Part shown: in pieces, positions 8,651-17,213 of the stretch
Position numbering within the stretch: position 1 is the first letter of the stretch
Layout: each line of letters opens with the position of its first letter
DNA from: an uncultured Slackia sp.
Lineage (GTDB): Bacteria > Actinomycetota > Coriobacteriia > Coriobacteriales > Eggerthellaceae
DNA length: 64,000 nucleotides
Direction of reading: 5' to 3'
Assembly (NCBI RefSeq): GCF_944321625.1
Contig: NZ_CALUMA010000107.1
Location: 1-64,000, forward strand
Notes under the pieces: model-generated
The model's database searches: none
The model's input: only the letters and a program-made list of their open reading frames with translations
What the model was told of the DNA's origin: nothing
Made by a program: the position numbers and the translations under genes

Positions 8651-9994
8651 TTACGCCTGGGCAGCAGACGGCTCGGCTCCTTTGCGCGAGCACGCGACCG
8701 AAAGGCATTGGCGCATGCCGCGCTTGGCCGAGGTCTTGTCGTACACGGGTTTGCCCATCTCGTCGCGCAGCAGCTCCTCCATGCAGGAGCGTACCACATT
8801 GTCTTCCGCCGTAAGCAGCTTAACCGAATACTTGAGGGAGTGGAGTAGCGCGCCGAGCAGCGATTGCAGCTGCGCGGGGCCGGTGGTGCCCCATTCCGCT
8901 TCGGCGTGGGCGATGGCACGGACGCCGGCAAGCGTCGTGTCGAATTGCGTTACCGCATCGGGGCAGGTGAGGAAGGGCTTGTATGCTTTGTAGACAGGTT
9001 TCGCCCACTGCGTGAGCTGCTTCGCCGAAGGGGTTTTCTTAGAGGGGTCGGGCGCACATTTTCCCAGATAGTCGCGAAGCCCGCTTTCGAATTTGGCGCG
9101 CGCTTCCGTCCAATCGATTGGTTGATCGGTGGTTTGATTCTTAGGCTTGGGATTCTTGGCCTTTTTCTTGGAGGAAGTGACTGTGGTGGCGTCGGGGTTC
9201 TTGTGGCTTTTCGGGGAGCCACCGCTTACCTGGCTGCCATCCTCGGTATTCGTGCTTTCGTTGAGACAAGCATCGGGTTCGCACGCTTGCACCTCCCTAA
9301 GATTTTTCTGCGTTGTCTCGACTTTGCCGCTCTCGGCGTTCTCGGCGGGCGTCCGTTGTTTCCTGTTTGCCTTCTTGCGCTTGCTCTTCTTTTCGGTGTC
9401 TTCGGCGGCGATGGGTTCTGCTGTGGCAAGCAGGGACAAGGCCTCGTCGCGCGTGGTCGAAAGCGCACAAGGCCCCATGTTGTGAAGGCGGATGTGGTCC
9501 TCGTGCGTGAGCACCAGGAGGTTTGCCAAACGGTCGTCGGTGCGGTAGCCGTTCACGTGGTGGATTTCGTGCGTGGTGTCGCCCTTCTTGAAATCCAAGA
9601 ACGCCATGGCCACCAGCATGGACCGATAGACGCGCTTCTTATGGGTGTGCCCGTTTTTGCCGCGGCCGCGCGCGTCCTCAGGTTTGTATTGGATTTGGTA
9701 GCGCCCGTTCGCCAAAAACAGCTTCGCCGGGCTGCCATCGATTTGTTTCACATTGCCTTTGTCCGACACTAGAAACGGCGTCATGCCGCAATAAATCTGC
9801 TTCCACTGTTCTGCGTCTGCCGCATCAAGATACGCTACGGCATCTTTCGCGCGTTTCATGCGGCCGGTGCCGTTGGCGCGCCAGCCGCACGCATGCAGCG
9901 ACACGCGGTCTTCGTCGCGTACGAATTCGACGGGTTTGAACCCTTTGAAATAGAGCCAGAGGAATTCGAAGAACTCCTTGAGTCGAGCAATCAT
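8651..9994 (-). CDS. HNH endonuclease domain protein
   Basis: 447 residues from the ATG preceded by GAAAGGTC. Residues ~118-172 hold an HNH module: VYRSMLVAMAFLD, then HEIHHVNGYRTDDRLANLLVLT and HEDHIRLHN, giving the paired histidines (145-146), the central asparagine, and the final histidines that bind metal and cleave the phosphodiester. This is the layout of NUMOD/HNH homing-type enzymes. A lysine-rich, low-complexity linker (~200-310) follows, then a ~140-residue C-terminal domain of unknown function (ARAKFESGLRDYLGKCAPDPSKK onward). The gene stands alone, with no phage or intron context. Target and role are unknown. Its stop codon overlaps a hairpin (8627-8654) that may terminate transcription. 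Confidence 0.75.
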   Translation of the reverse strand: MIARLKEFFEFLWLYFKGFKPVEFVRDEDRVSLHACGWRANGTGRMKRAKDAVAYLDAADAEQWKQIYCGMTPFLVSDKGNVKQIDGSPAKLFLANGRYQIQYKPEDARGRGKNGHTHKKRVYRSMLVAMAFLDFKKGDTTHEIHHVNGYRTDDRLANLLVLTHEDHIRLHNMGPCALSTTRDEALSLLATAEPIAAEDTEKKSKRKKANRKQRTPAENAESGKVETTQKNLREVQACEPDACLNESTNTEDGSQVSGGSPKSHKNPDATTVTSSKKKAKNPKPKNQTTDQPIDWTEARAKFESGLRDYLGKCAPDPSKKTPSAKQLTQWAKPVYKAYKPFLTCPDAVTQFDTTLAGVRAIAHAEAEWGTTGPAQLQSLLGALLHSLKYSVKLLTAEDNVVRSCMEELLRDEMGKPVYDKTSAKRGMRQCLSVACSRKGAEPSAAQA

Positions 9995-10232
9995 GTAAGA
10001 CCTTTCGGTCGGTGAGGTATGGAGGTGTGCAAGCGCCGGATTGGCGCGCATGCGCGAGGCGTGCGGCACGATATGCAGCACGATATTGTAGCTTATGGCC
10101 ATGTTTGGCGCGATTATTCTTTTGGTGCTGCAGTTTTCAGCGGAAGCGTGAGATAGCCGCGTTTTCCAACTCCTGTTTCCCCAGGTCACGATTGTGTCCG
10201 CAAGCGCGTTGCTTTACCGGGGAGGGCAAAAC

Positions 10233-10272
10233 TGCAGCATGAATGCGCGTGAACGAATTGCAGCATGAACGC
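10233..10272. repeat. Two direct copies of TGCAGCATGAAYGC
   Basis: The 14-base element occurs at 10233 and 10259 (26-base period) in the otherwise empty interval between the lactate permease and HNH genes. Function unknown. Confidence 0.5.
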
Positions 10273-10288
10273 ATAGGCGGGCCGATTG

Positions 10289-11836
10289 CTAGAGAACCGA
10301 AAGGGCCCAGACGATTATCCCCAGCAAAGCTGCTTGGCTGAAGCTCACGATGAGAAGGGGCTTGAGCATTTCTCCCTCTTTGCCCGTTGCGCCTACAGTG
10401 GCGGCTCCCAGCAGGATGGTGGAAGGGCCGATTGCCGCTCCTGCCGCGCCGCCTGCGGTCTGAGCAGCAAGAAGCAGGGCGGGGCTGACGTTCAAGCTTG
10501 CTGCCATGGCGTTTTGGAATCCGGCGAGCAAGATGTTCGAGGACATGTTGGACGACGTGACGAATGCGCCGAACGTCCCCATGGCAGGCGCAAGGGGGAC
10601 GTATGCCGCGCCCGCCGCCGATGCCACCCCTTCTGCCAGGATCTGCATCTGCCCGGTCGTCTGCATGATACGCGCCATGATGACAAGCAGGATGATGCCG
10701 GCGGATGCTCCCCAAAGTCTGTCAAGCGCACCGCGGTAGGCGTGTGCACGACGGCGCGAGTCAAGGCGCCCCGCGCGCGTCATGATGACGATGGCAAAAA
10801 GACATGACGCAAGGAGCGCGAATCCGGCGTGTCCCACGATGTGCGCTCCTCCGATCTGCGCGAACGCCAGCAACTCCTGCATGCCGGGAATGACGAACAG
10901 GACGATGGATACGCCGGCAAGGAAAACGAAGGGGCTTGCGCAAAGGGTGACGTCGCGCAACGAGGGCGCGTCAGAAGCGTGCTGCTTCGTTCGTCCGCTC
11001 GCGTCTCCTACAACGCGCGAAGAGCAATTCCATGATTTCTTATAGAAATCAAGTTTAATAAGGAAAGCAAAGAGGAGAAGCGCGGCGGTCGAGGGCAAAA
11101 AACACGCGACAGTGGTGTTGACGAGGGAGGCTGCCACCTGCCCGCCGCCCATGACGGCAGAGAGCGCGACGATGAGCGGCAAGCCGTGCGCCATGGCGCG
11201 CCCGCCTCCGTATATCCCGGCAACAATCAGGCCACCTGTGAGGTTCACCACCCAAAGGAGCGCGCCGGCCAGGCACGCAGTCGCGGTCATGTCGGCGGGG
11301 GCGACCGGCCCCATTTGTACGAGGGCGTCCCATGCCATGCCAAGCGTGCCGTAGGTGTTACCCCACGAGTGGCCGATGAGCGTCATGATTACGGCGGGCA
11401 CGGGGCGTACGCCCAGCGCCACCAAAAACGGCGCGCATACGGCAACCGGTACGCCGAAGCCGGTGATGGATTGCAAAAAGCTCGAGAACACCCATCCGAA
11501 TAGCAAGACGAGCGCAAGCATGTCTTGCGTGGCGCTTTCGGCGAATCGACGTAGCACGGCAAACGCACCGGCTTCGCGCATGATGTCGTAGAGAAACATG
11601 GCGGGCCATACGGCATAGAGGATGGAAATCGCGGCGGAGGCGCCCGTCGATGCTCCGCTAAGAATCTGGCCTCCTCCGACGTTGCCTAGCATGACGGCAG
11701 TTGCAAGGGCCGCGGCAAGTCCCGCTCCGGCAGCGGCGGGCACCTTCACGCGTGCAACGGTGATTCCTATGAAAAGAACGGCGATGGGCGCAAGGCACAG
11801 CAGCCATTCAAGCGCCTGTCCCATCGTGTCTTGCAT
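10289..11836 (-). CDS. lldP: L-lactate permease (LctP family)
   Basis: A 515-residue membrane carrier with about 12 helices and the LctP family signature around residues 110-160 (GWVFSSFLQSITGFGVPVAVCAPFLVALGV, then IGHSWGNTYGTLGMAWDALVQMG). The family imports L- or D-lactate or glycolate with protons. The end carries a further conserved block (APAMGTFGAFVTSSNMSSNILLAGFQ). It is transcribed divergently from the rRNA methyltransferase gene with 173 bases between them, and has no lactate dehydrogenase next to it, so whether lactate is fuel or exchange product is open. An AAGGCGAG sequence precedes the ATG. Confidence 0.9.
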   Translation of the reverse strand: MQDTMGQALEWLLCLAPIAVLFIGITVARVKVPAAAGAGLAAALATAVMLGNVGGGQILSGASTGASAAISILYAVWPAMFLYDIMREAGAFAVLRRFAESATQDMLALVLLFGWVFSSFLQSITGFGVPVAVCAPFLVALGVRPVPAVIMTLIGHSWGNTYGTLGMAWDALVQMGPVAPADMTATACLAGALLWVVNLTGGLIVAGIYGGGRAMAHGLPLIVALSAVMGGGQVAASLVNTTVACFLPSTAALLLFAFLIKLDFYKKSWNCSSRVVGDASGRTKQHASDAPSLRDVTLCASPFVFLAGVSIVLFVIPGMQELLAFAQIGGAHIVGHAGFALLASCLFAIVIMTRAGRLDSRRRAHAYRGALDRLWGASAGIILLVIMARIMQTTGQMQILAEGVASAAGAAYVPLAPAMGTFGAFVTSSNMSSNILLAGFQNAMAASLNVSPALLLAAQTAGGAAGAAIGPSTILLGAATVGATGKEGEMLKPLLIVSFSQAALLGIIVWALSVL

Positions 11837-11997
11837 CGTGCTCGCCTTGCCTTTCCTTCATCTGTGGTCGCGTGCGGAGCGCATGCGCTGCAGCCGGCAT
11901 GCCTTGCGGCACGTGACGGGCAGCCTTTGAACACAGATAGTTCCTTGATGTTGTGTAGTCGCTCTCGCAAGCGTGCGGCATCCGCGATTCACCATAG

Positions 11998-12003
11998 TAC
12001 AAT
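11998..12003 (+). promoter_or_regulatory. -10 element of a probable leaderless transcript
   Basis: TACAAT lies 6 bases before the start codon of the methyltransferase gene, which places the expected transcription start on or next to the A of the ATG. No ribosome-binding site is present. No clear -35 element is seen. Confidence 0.5.
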
Positions 12004-12009
12004 GCCTGT

Positions 12010-13545
12010 ATGAAAAACGGAAACAGACAGAACTCCAAACGAATCCAAACAGGCCGCCCTAGCAGCACGGCGCGCTGTAAGCCGCCTGCGCGTCCGGGAA
12101 AGCTCGACACGCGACCGGCGGCGCATGGCGAGCCGAAAGCGGCTTCGGTTTCGCGCGGCAGCGCAAAGCGGAACGCGTCCGGCAAAGGCGGTGCGAACGC
12201 CAACCGCAAAACGAATGCGGGCAGGACGCTGGTCGCAAAGGGGTTCAATCCCAAAAGCCCCCGCGCGAAAAAAGCTCTGGCAAAACGTACGGGCACGGCA
12301 GGGAAGAGCGGATTGGCGTCTGGTCGTAAAACGTCTACGTCACTTGCCCCCGGAGCGCTCTATTGTCCCATCGACGGCCAGTGCGGTGGATGCCAGCTTC
12401 TGAGCATTCCCTATGCAAAACAGCTTCGCGACAAGCAGCTTCGCATGGAAAACCTGTTCGCCGATCTCATCGATGAGACATGCGCCGTGCGTAAGATTAT
12501 CGGCATGGCGGACCCTACCCATTACCGCAATAAGGTGATTTCACCGTTTGTTGGCGTGTATGACAAACGCGCTCGCAGACACCGCATCCTGTGCGGCATG
12601 TACGCGCGCGGCACGCATCGCGTGATTGATTCCAGCGAATGTCTGATTGAGAACCGCATCGCCAAGCGCATCATCCTCACGGTGCGCGACCTCATGCCGC
12701 GGTTTGGCGTGACGCCCTATGACGAGGATGCGGATACGGGGTTCCTGCGTCATGCCCAGGTGCGCGTGGGCCATGCGACCGGCGAAGTCATGGTTACGCT
12801 TGTCACGCGCGACGAGCAGTTTCCGGCATCGCGCGCGTTCGTGAAGGCGCTGGTCAAGGCCCATCCCTGCATCACGACGGTGGTGCAAAACGTCAACACG
12901 CGCCAGACCAATGTGATCATGGGCGACAAAGAGCGCACGCTGTACGGTCCCGGTTTCATCCTCGATGAGCTGTGCGGTTTGAAGTTCCGCATCTCATCCA
13001 AGTCGTTCTACCAGGTGAACGTCGTGCAAACCGAGGAGCTGTACCGCCGTGCGGTGCAGATGGCGGCGCTTGCCGGCACTGAGACGCTTATGGATGCGTA
13101 CTGTGGAACAGGCACGATTGGCCTGGTGGCGGCACGTGGCGTGGACGGTACGCCAGGTGCGGCGCGGGTCATCGGCGTCGAGGAGCGTCCCGATGCCGTG
13201 GCTGACGCTCGCAACAACGCGCGTCACAACGGCGTGGAGGCGGCTGAGTTCGTCGCTGCCGACGCGGGGGAGTACATGCGCGATCTGGCCGCTCAGGGCG
13301 CATCGCTTGATGTACTCATGATGGACCCGCCGCGCGCGGGCTCTACGCCCGATTTTCTCAAGGCGGCCTGCACGCTTGCGCCCAAGCGCATCGTTTACAT
13401 TTCCTGCAATCCTGACACGCAGGCGCGCGACGTGCGATACCTGATCGAGCACGGCTATCGCGTCGTCGAGATGCAGCCTGTGGACATGTTCCCGCATACG
13501 CCTCATGTAGAAAATATCGTGGCGCTTGTTCGCGACGCGAGGTGA
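12010..13545 (+). CDS. rlmD: 23S rRNA (uracil-5-)-methyltransferase, RlmD/RumA family
   Basis: 511 residues. A [4Fe-4S] motif C119-x5-C125-G-G-C128 (CPIDGQCGGCQL) with a fourth cysteine near 211 is followed by the SAM-binding MDAYCGTGTIGLVAA (~361), the DPPRAG motif, the catalytic cysteine in YISCNPDTQARD (C466), and the end motif PVDMFPHTPHVENIVAL. It methylates C5 of a uridine in 23S rRNA (or tRNA, TrmA-type). Instead of the usual N-terminal TRAM domain there are ~110 residues of lysine/arginine-rich, low-complexity sequence, probably a substitute RNA-binding arm. The start has no ribosome-binding site and an adjacent -10 box, so the mRNA is probably leaderless. Confidence 0.92.
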   Translation: MKNGNRQNSKRIQTGRPSSTARCKPPARPGKLDTRPAAHGEPKAASVSRGSAKRNASGKGGANANRKTNAGRTLVAKGFNPKSPRAKKALAKRTGTAGKSGLASGRKTSTSLAPGALYCPIDGQCGGCQLLSIPYAKQLRDKQLRMENLFADLIDETCAVRKIIGMADPTHYRNKVISPFVGVYDKRARRHRILCGMYARGTHRVIDSSECLIENRIAKRIILTVRDLMPRFGVTPYDEDADTGFLRHAQVRVGHATGEVMVTLVTRDEQFPASRAFVKALVKAHPCITTVVQNVNTRQTNVIMGDKERTLYGPGFILDELCGLKFRISSKSFYQVNVVQTEELYRRAVQMAALAGTETLMDAYCGTGTIGLVAARGVDGTPGAARVIGVEERPDAVADARNNARHNGVEAAEFVAADAGEYMRDLAAQGASLDVLMMDPPRAGSTPDFLKAACTLAPKRIVYISCNPDTQARDVRYLIEHGYRVVEMQPVDMFPHTPHVENIVALVRDAR

Positions 13546-13578
13546 TGACGTACGCTCCGCTCGTCACAGTGTAAGCAA

Positions 13579-13603
13579 ATATGCTACTAATTTAGTAGCA
13601 TAT
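13579..13603. promoter_or_regulatory. Perfect palindrome upstream of the surface-protein gene
   Basis: ATATGCTACTA - ATT - TAGTAGCATAT: two perfect 11-base arms around 3 bases, 47 bases before the start of the surface protein. The symmetry and AT-rich character in a GC-rich genome fit an operator for a dimeric repressor. As RNA it would form a hairpin, but no T tract follows, so termination is less likely. Confidence 0.55.
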
Positions 13604-13649
13604 AGGGAGCCTTGATAACGCTTCCTGACGAGCGGAAATGGAGCGTCAC

Positions 13650-15698
13650 ATGAAGAAACCATTGCACGGGAACAAGGCTGCTCCCGACAGGTTGAGGAAA
13701 GGGTTCCGCTTCGCCACGGCGATAGCGATGGCGTGCTTTCTTGCATTCGTCCCCGCCGCACCGGCATTTGCCCTTGCCGGGGCAGATGCGGATGACGGGG
13801 AAACAGCATCCGCGGTGGATGACGCATCGCCCGTGGAGGGAGATGACGTGGCGAACAACGTCGCTGTAACGCCGGCCTCGGATAGCGCTTCGTCTGCGGC
13901 AGCGGAAGAGAATGCTGCATCGTCGGAGGAAACGGCATCGGACTCGTCGGACGCAGGCGATTCTGCCCACAGCGAAGATGCAACGCAATCCGAAGAGGGC
14001 GTGGCATCCAAAGCCGCCGCACCGATGGCCTTCTCTGCGCAAGCGGCATCGCCCACCACGTCGAGCGCACAAAGCGGCGAGGAGAACGCTGACGATGACG
14101 CCGATGGAAAAGCGTCTGCCGACAGCGCGGATGAAAACCCGAATACGCCCGGCACGATAGAAACCGTAGACACGCGCCCCGAAAACATCACGATCAACCT
14201 GTTCGACTATCCGGACGATCCGGAGCGGCAGAGCGTCAACGCCTACGGCGATTTCATATTCAAGTTCCCCATCGAAGACCTCCATTGGATGAATGGATAC
14301 GTGGGAGGCGGGGCGGTTCAGGGAATCGTGCAGAATCGCCTTGGTGCCGACGGGTATCCGGTGTTGAATTTGGGCCTTGAGCCGGGCAAGACGAATGCGA
14401 AGCCGCGCAGCCTCGCATACCTCTTCGATCCCGAATTCGCGCTTGAGGGCAAGCGCTCATTCACCGATGTCACGCATCTGTTCACGCGCGATAGCGACGG
14501 ATATTACGCCTACGACTCCGATACCAATTACGCGTACTACAATTCCGACGAAAGCGGCGGCGATTTCGTCGTGTACGACGACACCTATCCGGGCTATCGT
14601 CCGTCAAAGAATATAACGCTGCCCGCGGTGGGGTTCTTCCCGTTCGACGAATACAACCCCGCCAAAACCAACATCGACCCAACGGGTCCGTACAACCATC
14701 ATCTGGGGCTTACGATGACGTCCACGTTCGAGATGCCCGAGAACGGCAAGATTAATGGCGACGACATGCAATTCGAGTTCGCGGGCGATGACGATACGTG
14801 GGTGTTCGTGGACGGCGTGCTGGTTCTGGATATCGGCGGAATCCACGGCGTCAGGAAGGGCAGCATCAACTTCGCTACGGGGGATGTGAACGTGGACGAC
14901 GTCGTTCCCGCTCCGGCATGGAGACCGATTATCGGTCCCAACTCGACCCTGAAAGACATCTTTGCGAACCAGGGACTTGAATGGGACGGCTCGGCGGGCA
15001 AGCGCCATACGGTTTCGTTCTTCTACCTGGAGCGCGGCAATATGCAGTCGAACCTGAAGCTGAAGTTCAACACGGTCAATATCTGGAACGTTGCCGGGCG
15101 TAAGACGTGGGTGGACGATGAGAACGCTCGCGGCACGAGGCCTGATTCCATAGGCGTCCACCTTCTGAAGGACGGCACGGAGGTCGCGCATAAGACTGTG
15201 ACCGCGCAGAACGGTTGGGCCTGGTCGTTCGATGGGCTGCCGAAATACGAGAACGGCAAGCTGGTCAACTACTCCGTGGTCGAGGATCCCGTGCAAGGGT
15301 ATACGTCGGAGGTGTCGGGCTACGACGTGGTCAACACGCTGATTCCGTCCGATCCTGACAATCCGCCGGCGCCCACCGACCCCACTGATCCGGTTGACCC
15401 CATTGACCCGGTTGACCCTACCGATCCGGTTGACCCTACCGATCCGGTTGACCCTGGCGAGCCTACAAATCCCGACAACCCGACCGACCCTGAGAAGCCT
15501 GTAGATCCTACGACCCCGGACAATCCTGAGAATCCGGCCTCGCCTAAGACGACTTCCGTTCGGAACGAGGCCCATGGCGAGAAGGCTCTGCCGACTACGG
15601 GCGACAGCGTCAATGCGGGTGCATTTGCGGCAATCGCCGTGCTGTCGCTGGCGGCAATCGCCGGTGCGACCTGGAGTTTGAGGAGACTGAATCGTTAG
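13650..15698 (+). CDS. LPxTG-anchored surface protein with fibro-slime and Cna-B domains
   Basis: 682 residues. A signal peptide (charged start, then FATAIAMACFLAFVPAAPAFALA) leads into ~130 residues of low-complexity acidic Ala/Ser/Asp sequence. Next comes a fibro-slime/PA14-like domain (about residues 175-460) with its signature DDTWVFVDGVLVLDIGGIHG. A Cna-B type domain follows (VAGRKTWVDDEN...SVVEDPVQGYTSEV), then a proline-aspartate repeat stalk and the sorting signal LPTTGD with a hydrophobic helix and RRLNR tail. A housekeeping sortase should attach it to the wall, where it may bind host glycans or proteins. The start was placed at the second ATG, which has TGGAG 6 bases upstream. A perfect palindrome precedes the gene. 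Confidence 0.88.
   Translation: MKKPLHGNKAAPDRLRKGFRFATAIAMACFLAFVPAAPAFALAGADADDGETASAVDDASPVEGDDVANNVAVTPASDSASSAAAEENAASSEETASDSSDAGDSAHSEDATQSEEGVASKAAAPMAFSAQAASPTTSSAQSGEENADDDADGKASADSADENPNTPGTIETVDTRPENITINLFDYPDDPERQSVNAYGDFIFKFPIEDLHWMNGYVGGGAVQGIVQNRLGADGYPVLNLGLEPGKTNAKPRSLAYLFDPEFALEGKRSFTDVTHLFTRDSDGYYAYDSDTNYAYYNSDESGGDFVVYDDTYPGYRPSKNITLPAVGFFPFDEYNPAKTNIDPTGPYNHHLGLTMTSTFEMPENGKINGDDMQFEFAGDDDTWVFVDGVLVLDIGGIHGVRKGSINFATGDVNVDDVVPAPAWRPIIGPNSTLKDIFANQGLEWDGSAGKRHTVSFFYLERGNMQSNLKLKFNTVNIWNVAGRKTWVDDENARGTRPDSIGVHLLKDGTEVAHKTVTAQNGWAWSFDGLPKYENGKLVNYSVVEDPVQGYTSEVSGYDVVNTLIPSDPDNPPAPTDPTDPVDPIDPVDPTDPVDPTDPVDPGEPTNPDNPTDPEKPVDPTTPDNPENPASPKTTSVRNEAHGEKALPTTGDSVNAGAFAAIAVLSLAAIAGATWSLRRLNR
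15381..15455 (+). repeat. 18-bp tandem repeats coding Asp-Pro stalk
   Basis: About four imperfect 18-base units built on GATCCGGTTGACCCTACC encode the TDPVDP repeats of the surface protein stalk. Copy number may vary between strains through slippage. Confidence 0.8.
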
Positions 15699-15804
15699 GA
15701 ACGACGGCGCGCTAGATAGCGGTTCGTGGCGACCGAAAGGAAGCCGATTGCGCCGGAAGCGAATAGCGTGACGCAAACGAGGCAGGATTCAGTCGAGCGT
15801 TCAG

Positions 15805-15846
15805 AAGTGGAGGGATGCGGTCCAGGTCGCGTCCCTCCACTTATTT
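15805..15846 (+). terminator. Terminator after the surface-protein gene
   Basis: Perfect 11-bp arms (AAGTGGAGGGA with TCCCTCCACTT), extended by a few inner pairs, are followed by ATTT. It lies 106 bases after the stop codon. Confidence 0.75.
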
Positions 15847-16115
15847 GGGGCTTCGCACAAACGCCGCACATCGGTGCGATGTTCGTCGCCGACATTGGCG
15901 AGGCCGGAGGGCGTGCTTCGTGCAGCGTGCCGCGCTCTGCGTGGACAAGGGATTTTGTATGCCGGATGAATGCTTCCCGCGTGAACATCGCCTCAGAGGG
16001 TCTGCTTGTTGCTATGATTGCGATGAAAACGATACTGCTTCGCAGGGGCGTGCCGCTTGTCGCATCGCCTTCGAAAAAGGTGCGGCAGAATGGTGCCGCA
16101 AAAGGAGTGATTACC
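15847..16115. other. Leader region of cysK
   Basis: No gene is supported. A 7-bp hairpin (TGCGGCA-gaatgg-TGCCGCA, 16081-16100) abuts the cysK ribosome-binding site and could affect its translation. No known riboswitch pattern was recognised. Confidence 0.4.
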
Positions 16116-17084
16116 ATGTCTGAAAAGATTAGCGCCGCTATCGGCGCAACTCCCCTCATCAAGATGGAGAAGCTTTCGGCCGAGGTGGGGGCGAACGTCT
16201 ACGTGAAATACGAAGCCGCAAACCCGGGCGGATCCATCAAAGACCGCGCGGCACGCACCATGATTGACGCGGCGGAGGCTCGCGGCGACATAGCGCCCGG
16301 CAAGAGCGTGCTCGTGGAGCCCACCAGCGGGAATACCGGTATCGGCATCGCGATGATCGGCGCGGCGCGCGGCTATCGCGTGATTCTTACCATGCCCGAG
16401 TCCATGAGCGTCGAACGCCGCAAACTGCTGGCGGCATACGGCGCTGAATTGGTTCTGACGCCGGCCGCGCAGGGCATGGCCGGCGCCGTGGCCGAGGCCG
16501 AGCGTATCGAGCGCGAGACGGAAGGCGCCTGGATTGTGGGGCAGTTCACCAATCCCGACAATCCGGCAGCGCACGAGTTGACCACCGGCCCTGAAATTCT
16601 TGAGGCGCTGGGCAAGGCGCCGGACTACGTTGTGGCGGCTGCTGGCACGGGCGGCACGGTTTCGGGCGTGGGGCACTTCTTCAATGGAGGCGGTACCGTA
16701 GCACAGGAACCTGCTGCACAAGAGCACGTGACCGTATTCGCCGTGGAACCCGAGGAAAGCCCCATTATTGGCCAGGCATTGGCGGGCGAGGAGCTGACCC
16801 CCGGGCCGCACGGCATTCAGGGCATCGGCGCCAACTTCATCCCCGATACGCTTGACCTGGGGGCACTCGATGGCGTGATTCGCGTGACCACGCCTGAGGC
16901 GCTTGAGGCTGCGCGCTGGGTGGCTGCGCAGGAGGCGCTGCTCGTGGGCATTTCCAGCGGCGCCAACGTGGCCGCTGTGCGCAAGCTCGTGGCCGAGCAT
17001 CCTGAGGCCAAGGGCAAGGACATCGTGACCTTCGCCGTGGATACGGGCGAGCGCTACCTGTCCACCGCGCTCTTCGAGGGCTAA
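16116..17084 (+). CDS. cysK: Cysteine synthase A (O-acetylserine sulfhydrylase)
   Basis: 322 residues with the full CysK signature: the PLP-binding lysine K42 in NPGGSIKDRAA, the phosphate/substrate loop TSGNTG (~72), the glycine-rich loop AAGTGGTVSG (~175), and the C-terminal GISSGANVAA block. It makes cysteine from O-acetylserine and sulfide. The ATG is preceded by AAAGGAG at 9 bases. No cysE lies next to it in the window. A large hairpin follows the stop. Confidence 0.95.
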   Translation: MSEKISAAIGATPLIKMEKLSAEVGANVYVKYEAANPGGSIKDRAARTMIDAAEARGDIAPGKSVLVEPTSGNTGIGIAMIGAARGYRVILTMPESMSVERRKLLAAYGAELVLTPAAQGMAGAVAEAERIERETEGAWIVGQFTNPDNPAAHELTTGPEILEALGKAPDYVVAAAGTGGTVSGVGHFFNGGGTVAQEPAAQEHVTVFAVEPEESPIIGQALAGEELTPGPHGIQGIGANFIPDTLDLGALDGVIRVTTPEALEAARWVAAQEALLVGISSGANVAAVRKLVAEHPEAKGKDIVTFAVDTGERYLSTALFEG

Positions 17085-17102
17085 AACGCAGACTTTGCGG
17101 CG

Positions 17103-17138
17103 AATCGCCCCGTCCGGCATTGCTCGGGCGGGGCGATT
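17103..17138 (+). terminator. Hairpin after cysK
   Basis: 14-bp arms (AATCGCCCCGTCCG with CGGGCGGGGCGATT, one G-U pair) and an 8-base loop. It is followed by GTGTATTCT and not a clean T tract. Confidence 0.65.
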
Positions 17139-17213
17139 GTGTATTCTATGGCCGAAGAACGCATGTTTTGCTGCGTCGGTTGTCCTGGCGCGGCAGGGAG
17201 CAAGGAAGAATAC

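Noticed and set aside
12241-12262. GGGTTCAATCCC resembling a tRNA T-arm
   Set aside because: It lies in coding DNA of the methyltransferase and no acceptor, D or anticodon arms can be drawn around it.
13733-13750. Sigma-54-like sequence TGGCGTGCTTTCTTGCA inside the surface-protein gene
   Set aside because: GG and GC are 11 bases apart and not 10, and it lies inside the signal-peptide codons.
15726-16115. N-terminal extension of about 130 codons on cysteine synthase
   Set aside because: The family begins at MSEKISAAIGATPLIKM, which has AAAGGAG at the right distance; the extension is unrelated text that crosses a terminator hairpin.
17139-17213. Cysteine-rich frame MFCCVGCPG before maf as a possible cysteine leader peptide
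   Set aside because: It is in frame with maf, has no stop codon or separate terminator, and lacks a ribosome-binding site.
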